In this document: positions 44,986 to 57,743 of the stretch, piece by piece
Numbering within the stretch: the stretch's first letter is position 1
How the letters are laid out: every line of letters starts with the position of its first letter
Assembly (NCBI GenBank): GCA_026874595.1
Contig: CM049320.1
Coordinates: 49,428,714-49,492,713 of the forward strand
Source of the DNA: Sipunculus nudus
Lineage: Eukaryota; Annelida; Sipuncula; Golfingiida; Sipunculidae
Direction of reading: 5' to 3'
DNA length: 64,000 bases
Program-made: the position numbers and the translations under genes
Notes under the pieces: model-generated
Database searches by the model: none
What the model was told of the DNA's origin: nothing
What the model saw: the letters and a program-made list of their open reading frames with translations, nothing else

Positions 44986-46185
44986 ATGGCAGATTTCAAA
45001 CCTGAGACATTTGTTGAAGATCGATCCCGACCCTGATCAACTTGAATAGTTGACAAAGGAACAGTTGTTGTGTTTGGGACAACACTTAGAACTAAGTGTG
45101 TAGAAAAGCTTTGAGAAAGCCTGATATCATTGCTAAACTCATGCAAGATCTCGTTAGCAAAGGTTTCATTGAAGAGAGTGAAGTGGAAACATAAAAAAAT
45201 AACAGCCTTGGTATATAGTTGGAATTAAAACAGTTAGAAATGCAACATGAGCTAACATTAAAACAGTTAGAATTAAAAAAAAAGAGAATAGAGGGAATTA
45301 GAAAAAAACAAAGAGAAGGGCGGGAAGAAAATAAAAAGATATAAGAAAGAAAAAGATTTAAAAAAAAGAATATAGTTAAAACGACTGGAGTTAGAAAGAC
45401 TAAAACTAGAACATAGTCTAAGTGCTGTCCCAACTCACAGTTTTGATGTTACTAAACACATTAGACTTGTCCCACCTTTTCAAGAAAAAGAGTGTGTTAA
45501 ATATTTCTTACACTTTGAAAAGGTAGCAGAAAATTTAAAATGGCCTGAGGAGAATGGGACTATGCTATTACAAAGTGTATTGACCGGCAAGGCAAGGAAT
45601 TTATACAGAGCTTTCAGTAGAAGCTCCTGCTGACTATGACCTGGTAAAACGGTTAATCCTAAAAGGTTGCGAGTTAGTTCCGGAAGCTTACCGCCAGAAA
45701 TTCAGAAATTGGGAAAAGCGCAAATAACAGACCTATGTCGAATTTTCTGGGACAAATGAGCAGTTGTTTGATCGCTGGTGTAGTTCTAAAATGTAATGAA
45801 AGATTATGATAATTTGCGCCAGTTGATTTTGCTTGAAGAATTTAAGCGCTGCTTTAACGAAGATTCTTGATGAGAAAAGTCCTGAAACAATTGACATTGC
45901 TGCTCAATTAGCTGATGATTATTCATTGACATATAAAATGTCCTTTACTAGCAAATCAAATCAGTCTTTCACAAACAAGAATGTTAATCAGAATGGTCAA
46001 AAATGGTTTAAGGCGCAGTTTCCCAGTACTAGTAATCCTGATAGTTCAACAAAGTCCATTGTTACACCTCAGTCCACGTCCACTGTGTCTGAATCAAACC
46101 AAGGCCAGTCATTTTCGAAGAAAATCTGTAATTAATGCAAGAAGGAAGGTCGTCTAATATCTGACTAATGGAAACTTGCAAATAA
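44986..46185 (+). pseudogene. Retroelement copy 2: gag remnant
   Basis: A start-like ATGGCAGATTTCAAACC at 44986 is soon followed by frameshifts and stops. A lysine/glutamate-rich coiled-coil-like tract (about 45210-45420) comes next. Then a capsid-like stretch has F-E-K-V-A-E-N-L-K-W-P (about 45515-45545), an open piece runs 45833-46135, and a broken zinc knuckle follows (C-N-x-C-K-K-E-G with stops at two positions, about 46127-46170). Gag packages the element RNA. It is clearly inactive. Confidence 0.65.
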
Positions 46186-47064
46186 ACCTAATAGTAAACC
46201 TTCTGGTTTTGTTTCAAAATCTATGCAGAGCAGAGTAAAAGAGACAAGCTCTTCATGTAAATAAGGGGTACAACTCCTTTATTGACTCTGATACAGAGTT
46301 TTCGCTACGGAGGCCAACCTGCCGTCTAAATCTAAAGAAGAATCCGTAGATTACGGAGTGAAAACCTTATTTGATTCATGCGACGATCTTAATAAGGCTA
46401 GGTCCTTTCAAGACTCCTGCAGGGAGTATCCACTAAAGAAGGCTAAGTCCTTTTATGAATCTTGCTAAGTCCTTTTATGACTCTTGACTCTTTGTTTCTG
46501 CTGAGGATTCCTCTGTTGACTCCCATGATGAGTCTGGTTGTAATAAGGCTGTAAATTCCTTTAATGACTATGAAAAAGAGTTTATGACTGACACTGTCAA
46601 TGTCAGTTCTATGTTTGATGAAACTGAGGTAGTAGATTCCTCTCATGACCCAGAAATGGAGTTATTTGAGCCATTCATATATGATGGTTTTGTATCACTT
46701 TCAAGTGATTTTTCAGATTCTACCCCTATTAGAATTTTGAGGGACACTGGTTCAGACCAAACTCTCATGTTAGCAAACACTTTGTCATTTTCTAATAGGT
46801 CTTTTACTGGTGCACATGCACTTGTTAATGGTGTGTTTTCAGACAAGCACTCTTCATTTCCGCTTCTCAGTATACATTTAAAGTCAGATTTGATTTCTGG
46901 GAATATTACTTTGGGCATAAGAGCTACTTTACCCTACTTTAAGAGGGAATTCAGTTGCTACTAGACAATAATGATACAGGTGACAAAGTACAGCCTGTAC
47001 CAATAGTGACAGAAAGCCGTCACTTGATCAGGATACTGATCCTGAAAGTCAGGAAATTCCTGGT
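46186..47064 (+). pseudogene. Retroelement copy 2: protease region
   Basis: An acidic serine-rich leader (T-D-T-V-N-V-S-S, 46584 onward) is followed by the aspartic protease signature I-L-R-D-T-G-S-D-Q-T at about 46732-46762 and a beta-rich C-terminal part. The frame is open from 46584 to 46964 and then breaks. The leader is shared with copy 1 at 19211, which confirms that they belong to one family. Confidence 0.8.
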
Positions 47065-48500
47065 TTGTATCATTCATGTGCTGTAACTAGATCTATGGCC
47101 AAGAAAAACAAACATGAGGATAATGGTCCAGATAATAACATGCTGGGAGTCACTAGTGACTCGTCTAACGACTCGCCCGTACAGAATGCAGCATTTTCAA
47201 AGTCAGAACTTATCGCGGAACAGCATAAGGACCCTGATATTTCGTGTTTGTTTCCCAAGGCAGTTTCTAAAGATGAACTGCCACAGAACCCATTTTGTTT
47301 CTATGTTGAAAAGTGAGTGCTTTTGCGTAAATGGCGACCACCTGATGTATGCGCTGATAATGAGTGGGCCATCAAACATCAAATAGTAATGCCCAAAAGC
47401 TTGCGCAATGAAATTCTAAGCATGGCACACGAGGCTCCTTTATCTGGCCATTTAGGTATAAATAAAAGTTATCAGAAAGTTAGTACACTCTTCTATTGGC
47501 TTGACCTCAGGAAAGATGTTGTACAATATTGTAAATCATGCCACACATGCCAGATGGTAGGCAAGCCCAATCAGAATCCTCCTAAAGCCCCACTTAGGCC
47601 TATTCCTGCTTTTGAGGAACTATTTAGTAGGATTATTGTTGATTGTGTTGGACCACTACCCATATCAAAATCTGGACATAAATGCTCGCTGACAATTATG
47701 TGCGCATCTACCAGGTTCCCTGGGGCAATACCATTGCGCAAAATTAATACCAAAAGTATTGTCAAGGCTCTGACCATGTTTTTTTACAACTTTTGGATTA
47801 CCAAAATCCGTCCAGTCTGACCAAGGGTCTAATTTTATGTCTGGCTTATTCCAGCAAGTTATGCTTGAGCTAGGTATAACACAGGTATAACACAGCTCTT
47901 CGCCATACCATCCTGAGAGTCAGGGCGCCCTCGGGCCTTTCACCAGACATTAAAAAAAGATTAGGACTTATTTATGACACACAGAAAAACCGGGATGAAT
48001 GAATCCACCTTTGCTGTTTGCTGTCAGAGAATCATTTCAAAAGACCTTGGGTCTAGTCCCTTTGAACTAGTTTTGGACACTCAGTTCGCAGTCCTTCAAA
48101 ACTGCTTAAAGAAAAACGCTTGTGTGAAAATCCTGTTTCTCTTAGTATGTTGCAGTATGTCTCAGACTTCTGCACTAAACTGCACAATGCTTGTGAGATT
48201 GCAAAGTCAAATCTAAAATCGGCACAAAGTAAAATGAAAACAAAGTATGACAAGCACACGTTTGAGTCTGGTGAAAAGGTCCTTGCCTTACTACCTTTCC
48301 CTGGAAGACCTCTGCAAGCTAGATATTTTGTTCCTGACATTATTGACAAGAGAGTCAGTGATTTAAATTACATACTGTTGACACCAGATAGGCGTAAGAA
48401 TAAAAAAACAACTCTGCCATGTTAACAGGATGAACCATATTATGACAGAAATAGGACATCAGATGTTGTACATAGGGTTACTGCTGTTAATTGTGTAAAA
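47065..48500 (+). pseudogene. Retroelement copy 2: integrase region
   Basis: A linker (47065-47316) leads into the zinc-binding HHCC domain: H-E-A-P-L-S-G-H-L-G then C-K-S-C-H-T-C, about 47425-47550. The catalytic core has V-D-C-V-G-P-L-P at 47641, a frameshift at about 47790 in a run of T, then S-D-Q-G-S-N-F and Y-H-P-E-S-Q-G-A (about 47905). The C-terminal part (48120-48440) has a GPY/F-like module and N-R-M/L-P-Y-Y-D-R-like end. Integrase inserts element DNA into the host genome. It precedes RT here, unlike the standard Gypsy order. Confidence 0.8.
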
Positions 48501-48779
48501 ACTGATCCTGAGCCAGTTTAAGTAGATACTGATTGTAAGTGTGATGTAGACATGCAGTGTGGAACAGTACCACTAAAAAAGTCGGATGTGCTGAACAACC
48601 TGGATGCCAAACTGTCACACCTTACCGCACAACAACAATAAGACCTCAAGAACCTGTGACATTCCAAATCGAACTAACATATTGTGCCATGACGTCGATG
48701 TTGGCGAGGCAAGCACATTCAAGTAGCATCCTTACAGACTGAATCCAAAAAAGCAAACGTATCTACAAGATGGGGTTTA

Positions 48780-49940
48780 CTATTTGCTGGACAATGATTT
48801 TATTGAACCTAGTAACAGTAACTGGAGTTCACCATGTATTCTTGTGCCAAAACCTGATGGAAGTTACCGTATGTGCACAGATTATCTGAACTGAACTATG
48901 TCACCAAGACTGACACGTTCCCGATTCCGAGGATCGATGATTGTATTGATAGAGTCGGTAGCTCCAGATACGTCTCCAAGTTTGATTTGGTAAAAGGATT
49001 GTGGCAAGTTCCGCTGACAGATTGAGCGAAAGAAGTGTCCGCATTTGTGACACCGCAAGGACTGTACCAGTATAAAGTTATGCCGTTTGGCATGAAAAAC
49101 TCGCGAGCCACGTTCCAGCGCCTCATCCATACAGTTGTCAAGGGCATTTAGGGCTGCGACGCATATATTGATGACCTTATCGTGTACAGCGAATTCTTCA
49201 CGACCTCTTTGAAAGAACCAGTGAAGCACGTCTTACCGTCAACTTAATTAAATCTGAGTTTTGTCATGCACAAGTAACAGTGTTCGGTCATATTGTAGGG
49301 CATGGTCGAGTAAAACCTGTTGATGCTAAAATAAATACTATTTCTGCATTTCCTAGACCAGAAAACAAAAAGCAAATAATGTGTTTTCTTGGTATGGTTG
49401 GATACTACAGGAAGTTTTGTCCAAATTTTTCTGCTGTTGCTGAACCTATGACTAATTTGTTAAAGATACAAAAGTTTGTATGGAATGTTCAGTGTGAAAA
49501 TGCATTTCAGAATTTAATAGCAATTCCACAAAGTTCACCAGTTTTAGTAGCTCCAGACTTTTCTGTAGCTTTTAAAATAGCTGTAGATGCCAGTGAACCT
49601 GCTGCTGGTGCTGTGTTGTGATGTAATGATGGCATAGATCATCCAATTTGTTATTTAAAAAAAAAATAAATGCAAACGAGAAAAACTACTCCACTATTGA
49701 AAAAGAATGTTTGGCTTTGATTTTGGCATTGAAAAATCTTGAAGTTTATGTTACTTTATAAGTCAAGCCTATCATTGTCTTCAGTGATCACAATTCCCCC
49801 ACGTCTATGAACAAGATGAAGTGTAGAATCAAAGATTGTTGCGATGGAGTTTGTTTTTACAGGATTACAATCTTGAAATCAGACACATTAAAGGGAAAGA
49901 CAATGTACTTGCTAATTGCTTATCGAGATGTTTATGACAT
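48780..49940 (+). pseudogene. Retroelement copy 2: reverse transcriptase and RNase H remnant
   Basis: The RT starts with S-S-P-C-I-L-V-P-K-P-D-G-S-Y-R (about 48827) and continues with V-M-P-F-G-M-K-N and the Y-I-D-D-L catalytic box (about 49164). The thumb F-L-G-M-V-G-Y-Y-R-K-F is at about 49388 and is diagnostic of Gypsy-type RT. RNase H follows (V-D-A-S-E-P-A-A-G-A-V-L near 49590, Y-S-T-I-E-K-E-C near 49690). The usual end H-I-K-G-K-D-N-V-L-A lies near 49890. Stops (49023, 49149, 49621) and frameshifts inactivate it. The 3' LTR follows within 130 bp, so no integrase is present downstream of RNase H. Confidence 0.85.
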
Positions 49941-50049
49941 GTTGTAAACAATATGTTTATGTAATATTGTAAATAAGATGATTTTTGAAATATTGTAACA
50001 ATTTAGTGATTGTGATCGCAAAAAGAAAGTTTTTTAGATAACTTTCTTT

Positions 50050-50068
50050 TTTCTTACAGGAGGGGGAG
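50050..50068 (+). promoter_or_regulatory. Polypurine tract of retroelement copy 2
   Basis: A purine run AGGAGGGGGAG ends immediately before the LTR start TGTTACAG. This is the expected site of plus-strand priming. Confidence 0.7.
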
Positions 50069-50892
50069 TGTTACAGATGTCTGTTTTATGGTGCGCAGGG
50101 GCGTTCCTTGTGTTGTTGACATTGGTTCGTGTAGCGTGCATAGCTTGTTGCAATAGCAGCATCGCCTTGCCGAGCTGGGCCGGCCCACGTTTGAACCCGC
50201 CATATAGAAACACAGTTCTTTGTTCTAGTCTGTTCTTTGGGTGCGTGTGTACTATGTATTGTATGGTTCTTTGGATTGTTCAAGAAATGGAAAATTCTCG
50301 GCTTGAGGTAAAAAGTTATAAATAAGGGGCTGTGTTTAGAGCCAGGAGGAGAGAGAGAAATATTCCAGCGGACTCAGAAGAGTGTGAGTCAGTTTGTGGA
50401 CCTTTTCGATATTGCAGCAGTTATAGATCTTCTATGAAATTTGTAACGGATTTAGTTTGCCTTTGGGATCACTATAAGAACTTCACTTTTGGATTACAAT
50501 AAATTGATTTTTTTATTACATTGGACTTTTATTCTTTGAGAAGATTTATGTGAACTGTTCTTTTGGATTATATGCTTTAAAGGACTTATATAGCTGTGAC
50601 AGTGGTGAAATCCAGGTACTGTACACTTTATTTATTATACTGTGTAATTGTATTGATTTGCTGTTATACTGTTGTTATACTGTGAATTTTTGATTGATTT
50701 AGTGTATTGTATTGTTAGGGTTGTATTAAGAATAAATTATAGTTATTTGTTAACAAAAACCCGCGGACTTCTTTATTTATTCCCCTAGACATTTCACGCT
50801 GCCTATTGTGACAGAATCTGATTTTTTTTATCTCCGTAACAAATGTATGCTCGTCACGACTACGTGATCTGTTGATATTAGGTTCCGTTACA
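50069..50892 (+). mobile_element. 3' LTR of retroelement copy 2
   Basis: 824 bp with TGTTAC...GTTACA ends, starting TGTTACAGATGTCTGTTTTA and ending TTAGGTTCCGTTACA. It contains a TATA box (TATAAATA, 50317-50324) and AATAAATTATAG at about 50733. It matches the solo LTR at 15931-16673 along its length. Its last 180 bp are also present at 53.27-53.45 kb because of the 2.56-kb duplication. Confidence 0.85.
50317..50324 (+). promoter_or_regulatory. LTR TATA box
   Basis: TATAAATA followed by AGGGGCTGTG. The same box lies in the solo LTR (plus strand 16424-16431). The region is deleted in the 5' LTR of this copy. Confidence 0.55.
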
Positions 50893-51413
50893 ATATATAT
50901 ATATATATATGTATATGTATATGTATATATATTACTGTCTAAATAGATGATATCTTACAACTGTTTCAGGCGACTGTTATAATCTTCGCTGAAGCCAGGA
51001 TTAAGTGGGATTAAGTATTCAGTTCGTCCTAGATGGACGCGTTTACATTTTAACGTGATCATAAAAAGGTCAAGCGAAGACAGGTTTTAACAATTTATTT
51101 ATAAAAGTATTCGATTTGGGTAAATTGATATCCTTTTCTAACCAGCTTTGTTTCACTTTTTCTTAAATATTCTCATAAAAATGTAGAATCGGTATCCCAA
51201 AGTAATGTGAAAATGTGGATATCTATGTATGGTATAAAGCTAGTGTCATATTAAATTTTTATATCTTTATCCTGTTGCAGATATATGACCGTTCATATGC
51301 TTAATCGTGTTAAGAGTGCAAGATGCCCCAAAAAACTTCAATAAATGGCCGAATGAAACTCAGTGGATGTGAAAATTATTATGGCATATAAAGATAAACG
51401 TAACGTTATATAC

Positions 51414-51466
<53 letters not shown>

Positions 51467-53270
51467 TTGTGAAATTACTTAACCTTGGCGCAGTTAAGTA
51501 TGTAAAATATGGCAAATCTGGTATTTTAAATCGGTTTTGCAATTTGTTAGTGATCGTTGCAACTGCTATGTATGTTCGGTTGCTCTGATGACTTTACCGC
51601 ACTGTTATTTTATAATGTTGTATTGTATAGATGCAAATAGAAATAACATTTTGTTGGGTTTCAAATGATGTTGTACAGTATCAGTTACAGGTGTTTGTAT
51701 AAATTTGGCTGCTTTAAAGCCAACACTTGGCGGAAGATAAATTTAAATCGCTAAATGTTAATTAACCTAAATTGGGTGTTTTAAGTTTATATACAACCCC
51801 TTTAGAGGACAGTAAAAAATAGAGAAATATTTCAGTTATGACAACTGTTATAAGCCAAGTTCACCTAAGATCATTCTGGAAGCAAGTTTATCTTTATTGT
51901 TTTATTGTACATTATGAAAACCATTGATTTAGCAGTGATTACATAGAGTGCAGCTTATAATTATAATTTTTGGTTGCAGCACTTGATGCAAAATAACAAA
52001 TAATCTGAATATATTGAACGCTACAGCCATGGTGAAACATGATTCAATGTCGTGTGGTTGTCAATGCGAGTCGTACTAGCGTCATCTGTAAGTCGTAGCT
52101 CAGTCGTGGTGAACCGTGAAATATCGTGGAATTTCGAGTCAATTTGTAACAGTTACCAGGGACATCGTAACGGGCTTGTGAAAATTGTGAACAGTTTCGT
52201 GTCATATCGTGTTGCGTTGTGTTACTCTCGTACTGGCGTCGTACTCCTCTCGTCCTTCTCATGGGTTTTATGTGCACCCGACAGGCTGAATGGCCACAAA
52301 TCTCCAAGATTTATACATCCGCGTCACATTCGCGGGATAGGGGCTTTTATGATAACGTGTATTATAGAAGAGTGAAACATGAGCTTGTAAATTTGTTTTT
52401 ATTGATATCTTGTTTGCACTATTCACCAAAAATATTCCGCTGACTTAAGAACATTGGTCACGGTATCCTAATGTTAAGGTATCCCCTCGCACTCCATTAC
52501 CACATTAACTTGATAAAAAAAATGTCGTAAAATAAAAGTCTTATAAATTGTATAACAGTTTATGCCTTAGTCCCAATATCCAGTTGTATATGTGATGGTG
52601 GGCCTTTCTGTACCGATCTACTGAATGTCTGGAAGCTGCAACACGAAGCTTAATGGATCGGTTCCTACGAAAATCGGACCAACACAAATCGGAAGATTCT
52701 GACTATGAAAATGATGAGCCAAACACAGCTTGCTTGAAAGCGGCTAGGTGTGTGGGTCATATGTACAAAGTCTACAGTGTGAACACTTATGACTGACGTA
52801 GCGGAATGTCAGGGAAATGCTGTCAATTGTCCGAATATCAGGCAGCCAGACCAAGACATCCTCCTAAAGACGAAGTGACTATAATATCCATCGAGGTTAA
52901 AACTAATTAAGCTGTCAGAAAATGGTGATTTAGACCAAGGGAAATTGATCATATGTAACAATTTATGATATATTATAAAAAAAAAATGTTTTTATTTGTG
53001 GCACACATGTTATGATTGTGTAAAATTTTGATACAGATTGCCGACATACTGGGATGCATGATGTGCTATACTCAGGGACATAGCTAGAGTATACAGCGTT
53101 ATTCTGATGTAACCTGAATTTCTTGTGTTGATATCGTTGATTACAGTTTACAATACATTTGTTGTTAAATATAGTTTAAACATGATTTATTCAGCGTGAG
53201 AACTGTTCACAGAGAAAGGCATTTTAGCCTTTTATGGTGTATTTGTTTCAACATCACGGAAAGGAATTCT
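50710..53270 (+). repeat. 2.56-kb tandem duplication, unit 1
   Basis: The unit starts in the 3' LTR (TATTGTTAGGGTTGTATTAAG) and runs to AAGGAATTCTTG. Unit 2 follows immediately. The copies differ by a few bases only: (TA)n length near 50900/53460, G versus A at about 52153/54714, and one A in the run near 52545/55106. A CGTG-rich block and a (TA)n tract (51415-51462) are inside. No gene was recognised; the 107-codon frame at 52052 lies in the CGTG-rich block. Confidence 0.95.
52035..52300 (+). repeat. TCGTG-rich block
   Basis: Densely repeated GTCGT / TCGTG / CGTAC motifs resemble the right subterminal region of the TIR element at 14390-17022 in character. It may be the end of a related element. 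No TIR was found next to it. It is duplicated at 54596-54861. Confidence 0.35.
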
Positions 53271-53974
53271 TGTATTGTTAGGGTTGTATTAAGAATAAAT
53301 TATAGTTATTTGTTAACAAAAACCCGCGGACTTCTTTATTTATTCCCCTAGACATTTCACGCTGCCTATTGTGACAGAATCTGATTTTTTTTATCTCCGT
53401 AACAAATGTATGCTCGTCACGACTACGTGATCTGTTGATATTAGGTTCCGTTACAATATATATATATATATGTATATGTATATGTATATATATTACTGTC
53501 TAAATAGATGATATCTTACAACTGTTTCAGGCGACTGTTATAATCTTCGCTGAAGCCAGGATTAAGTGGGATTAAGTATTCAGTTCGTCCTAGATGGACG
53601 CGTTTACATTTTAACGTGATCATAAAAAGGTCAAGCGAAGACAGGTTTTAACAATTTATTTATAAAAGTATTCGATTTGGGTAAATTGATATCCTTTTCT
53701 AACCAGCTTTGTTTCACTTTTTCTTAAATATTCTCATAAAAATGTAGAATCGGTATCCCAAAGTAATGTGAAAATGTGGATATCTATGTATGGTATAAAG
53801 CTAGTGTCATATTAAATTTTTATATCTTTATCCTGTTGCAGATATATGACCGTTCATATGCTTAATCGTGTTAAGAGTGCAAGATGCCCCAAAAAACTTC
53901 AATAAATGGCCGAATGAAACTCAGTGGATGTGAAAATTATTATGGCATATAAAGATAAACGTAACGTTATATAC

Positions 53975-54027
<53 letters not shown>

Positions 54028-55832
54028 TTGTGAAATTACTTAACCTTGGCGCAGTTAAGTATGTAAAATATGGCAAATCTGGTATTTTAAATCGGTTTTG
54101 CAATTTGTTAGTGATCGTTGCAACTGCTATGTATGTTCGGTTGCTCTGATGACTTTACCGCACTGTTATTTTATAATGTTGTATTGTATAGATGCAAATA
54201 GAAATAACATTTTGTTGGGTTTCAAATGATGTTGTACAGTATCAGTTACAGGTGTTTGTATAAATTTGGCTGCTTTAAAGCCAACACTTGGCGGAAGATA
54301 AATTTAAATCGCTAAATGTTAATTAACCTAAATTGGGTGTTTTAAGTTTATATACAACCCCTTTAGAGGACAGTAAAAAATAGAGAAATATTTCAGTTAT
54401 GACAACTGTTATAAGCCAAGTTCACCTAAGATCATTCTGGAAGCAAGTTTATCTTTATTGTTTTATTGTACATTATGAAAACCATTGATTTAGCAGTGAT
54501 TACATAGAGTGCAGCTTATAATTATAATTTTTGGTTGCAGCACTTGATGCAAAATAACAAATAATCTGAATATATTGAACGCTACAGCCATGGTGAAACA
54601 TGATTCAATGTCGTGTGGTTGTCAATGCGAGTCGTACTAGCGTCATCTGTAAGTCGTAGCTCAGTCGTGGTGAACCGTGAAATATCGTGGAATTTCGAGT
54701 CAATTTGTAACAATTACCAGGGACATCGTAACGGGCTTGTGAAAATTGTGAACAGTTTCGTGTCATATCGTGTTGCGTTGTGTTACTCTCGTACTGGCGT
54801 CGTACTCCTCTCGTCCTTCTCATGGGTTTTATGTGCACCCGACAGGCTGAATGGCCACAAATCTCCAAGATTTATACATCCGCGTCACATTCGCGGGATA
54901 GGGGCTTTTATGATAACGTGTATTATAGAAGAGTGAAACATGAGCTTGTAAATTTGTTTTTATTGATATCTTGTTTGCACTATTCACCAAAAATATTCCG
55001 CTGACTTAAGAACATTGGTCACGGTATCCTAATGTTAAGGTATCCCCTCGCACTCCATTACCACATTAACTTGATAAAAAAAATGTCGTAAAATAAAAGT
55101 CTTATAATTGTATAACAGTTTATGCCTTAGTCCCAATATCCAGTTGTATATGTGATGGTGGGCCTTTCTGTACCGATCTACTGAATGTCTGGAAGCTGCA
55201 ACACGAAGCTTAATGGATCGGTTCCTACGAAAATCGGACCAACACAAATCGGAAGATTCTGACTATGAAAATGATGAGCCAAACACAGCTTGCTTGAAAG
55301 CGGCTAGGTGTGTGGGTCATATGTACAAAGTCTACAGTGTGAACACTTATGACTGACGTAGCGGAATGTCAGGGAAATGCTGTCAATTGTCCGAATATCA
55401 GGCAGCCAGACCAAGACATCCTCCTAAAGACGAAGTGACTATAATATCCATCGAGGTTAAAACTAATTAAGCTGTCAGAAAATGGTGATTTAGACCAAGG
55501 GAAATTGATCATATGTAACAATTTATGATATATTATAAAAAAAAAATGTTTTTATTTGTGGCACACATGTTATGATTGTGTAAAATTTTGATACAGATTG
55601 CCGACATACTGGGATGCATGATGTGCTATACTCAGGGACATAGCTAGAGTATACAGCGTTATTCTGATGTAACCTGAATTTCTTGTGTTGATATCGTTGA
55701 TTACAGTTTACAATACATTTGTTGTTAAATATAGTTTAAACATGATTTATTCAGCGTGAGAACTGTTCACAGAGAAAGGCATTTTAGCCTTTTATGGTGT
55801 ATTTGTTTCAACATCACGGAAAGGAATTCTTG
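53271..55832 (+). repeat. 2.56-kb tandem duplication, unit 2
   Basis: Second copy, offset by 2561 bp for most of its length. It ends GGAATTCTTG|CTCTGGGTGC, where unit 1 instead joins TATTGTTAGGG. The breakpoints share only about three bases (TTG), consistent with a microhomology-type or replication-slippage event, or with an assembly artefact. Confidence 0.95.
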
Positions 55833-57540
55833 CTCTGGGTGCATAAATGATAACAGAACACGCAAATGCGTATGAGTGAATATCCATTGCTTCATTACTT
55901 TAATAGATGTTTCAAGTTTGTGGTTTCAACTAGTCTTTATATCTTTGTCAGATAAAAATACGTAAAACGGGTAATATTTATAATATTGGATTAAGATGGG
56001 TGCGAATAAATCATTGTTTAGATTCAAAGTTTTCTTCCATTCACTGTGTTATATTTACCGATATGGTAGAAATATTATTTTACCATAGTCAGAAATAATA
56101 GAAACCATAGACAAGTGAGATATAGGTATGCAATTTATCGACAATTCACCGGCATTGAAATTCTATAAAACTTTATAACACACCTTGTTGTAATCCCAAC
56201 ATGGATAATTTAATATATTTGTATTAAAAAATACAAAGTGTTCTTTGCAAAGTTCTAATTGAGCTTTTGGGTGGGGGTGATGACCCTTTCATAATCCATT
56301 CTCAGTTTCCATTTATGTTATATTTATAACTGTTCCTGTATTTATCAAATACAAATATAATAAAACTCTTTCAAATTTTAATGTTTTCCTTGATTTCAAT
56401 CTGCATGGACTCTGTATAATATTGGAATGTATAAACTTGATATAGGTGTGTTGTAAAAATTTTTCAGCTGTTACCTAATCATGGATCCTCATCACAGGGG
56501 AGAGGTAGAAGGTTTTATTCTGGGAACCTTATGGTTGCACACAACTTGCGCTCTGTCGTTAAATGATAATAAGCAGCAAACGTATCGGATGACCTACAAA
56601 CATAATGTAATTAAAGAATGCCCACACATAATTAAAAACCGTCTCACATGTGTTTCGTTAGGAACCATACTATTTCAATAAGATAGTCTTACCTGATGAG
56701 TGCGACTGAGTACTAGTAAAAATGTCTAACAAATGAGTTCTAAATAAGCACTTATAGGCATTCCTTATATCCGGCTTCCCTTCTAACCAACCATACGTGT
56801 TGCCTCTTTAGATGTTCGGATTCAGAAGTGGAGGCGCTTATTCGTGAAAAAAATATGTTTTCAACAGAATTCAAGAGGGACAAAAAGAATCCAGGAGAAA
56901 AACTTAATTGCGCCCCTTAAAAGGGGATGAAGACCACGTGTGAGACGTCAGAATTTCGAAAAGTGACCCCTGCAGATCATGGTGTCTTAAGGTTTCATTC
57001 AACCTTACTCCAAATGAGATTAAAGTCCGACTTTTCAAGTCGAATTGGTAAATATTCTTGACAGACGCAGTTTATGATAAATGTTCCGACTGGATGTAGA
57101 GAAAAATTTCTCATAATTTGGGTCTATGTACTGACCATGCAGCTGGGCCATTCCAAACAATTTACCAAAACCCTGGAGAGAGCGCGCTCGTGTTTTTGAG
57201 CATACTGAATCAACAAATTAGCCAGAGGTACCGGTTCAGAAGAGAGCTAAGAAGATATGTCTACTTTATATATGTATATAATCGAATTAGGAATCTTGAA
57301 TCTTACAGAATTTGTGTTAATACCATAATCATCCTCGCGTTTGGCATGTCGTATTTTTTAAACAACACCAGATTTCCCCATTCAGCCTCAAGTTTCACCA
57401 AGTTTTAACACCATTGAAGGGGGACGCCATACACTTTATGGTGTAAGGCAGATTGTACATAGCACACATGACATACCGGATACTTTTGTCAAACTTTCGT
57501 CACAGACGGACAAACAAACATCTCTGAACCCCGAGATTTT
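55833..57540. other. Intergenic, no supported gene
   Basis: AT-rich. Frames at 56481-56681 and 57118-57408 (plus) have no domain or splice context. Confidence 0.4.
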
Positions 57541-57546
57541 AATTAG

Positions 57547-57552
57547 TTTATT
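57547..57552 (-). terminator. Candidate polyadenylation signal of the caveolin gene
   Basis: The plus strand reads TTTATT, that is AATAAA on the minus strand, about 190 bases beyond the caveolin stop codon. Other T-rich stretches nearby make this tentative. Confidence 0.3.
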
Positions 57553-57743
57553 TCTTCTTTTTCTCCTCCTTATATTTGACTTGGTCTCTTTGCATATAAA
57601 ACATATGTTAAAATGAGGCCTTATTTCACACGTATACAAAGATAATTACAGCTTTAGCGGTTAAACATATGTTTAAAATAGTATGCGTTACATGTGTCTT
57701 TGTGACAGAGTTTCAATGTTTCAGTGACAGAGCTAGAAGACGC

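Noticed and set aside
52052-54936. 107-codon frame conserved in both units of the 2.56-kb duplication
   Set aside because: Conservation reflects recent duplication, not selection. It lies in a TCGTG-rich repeat block, with an opposing frame of 87 codons on the other strand.
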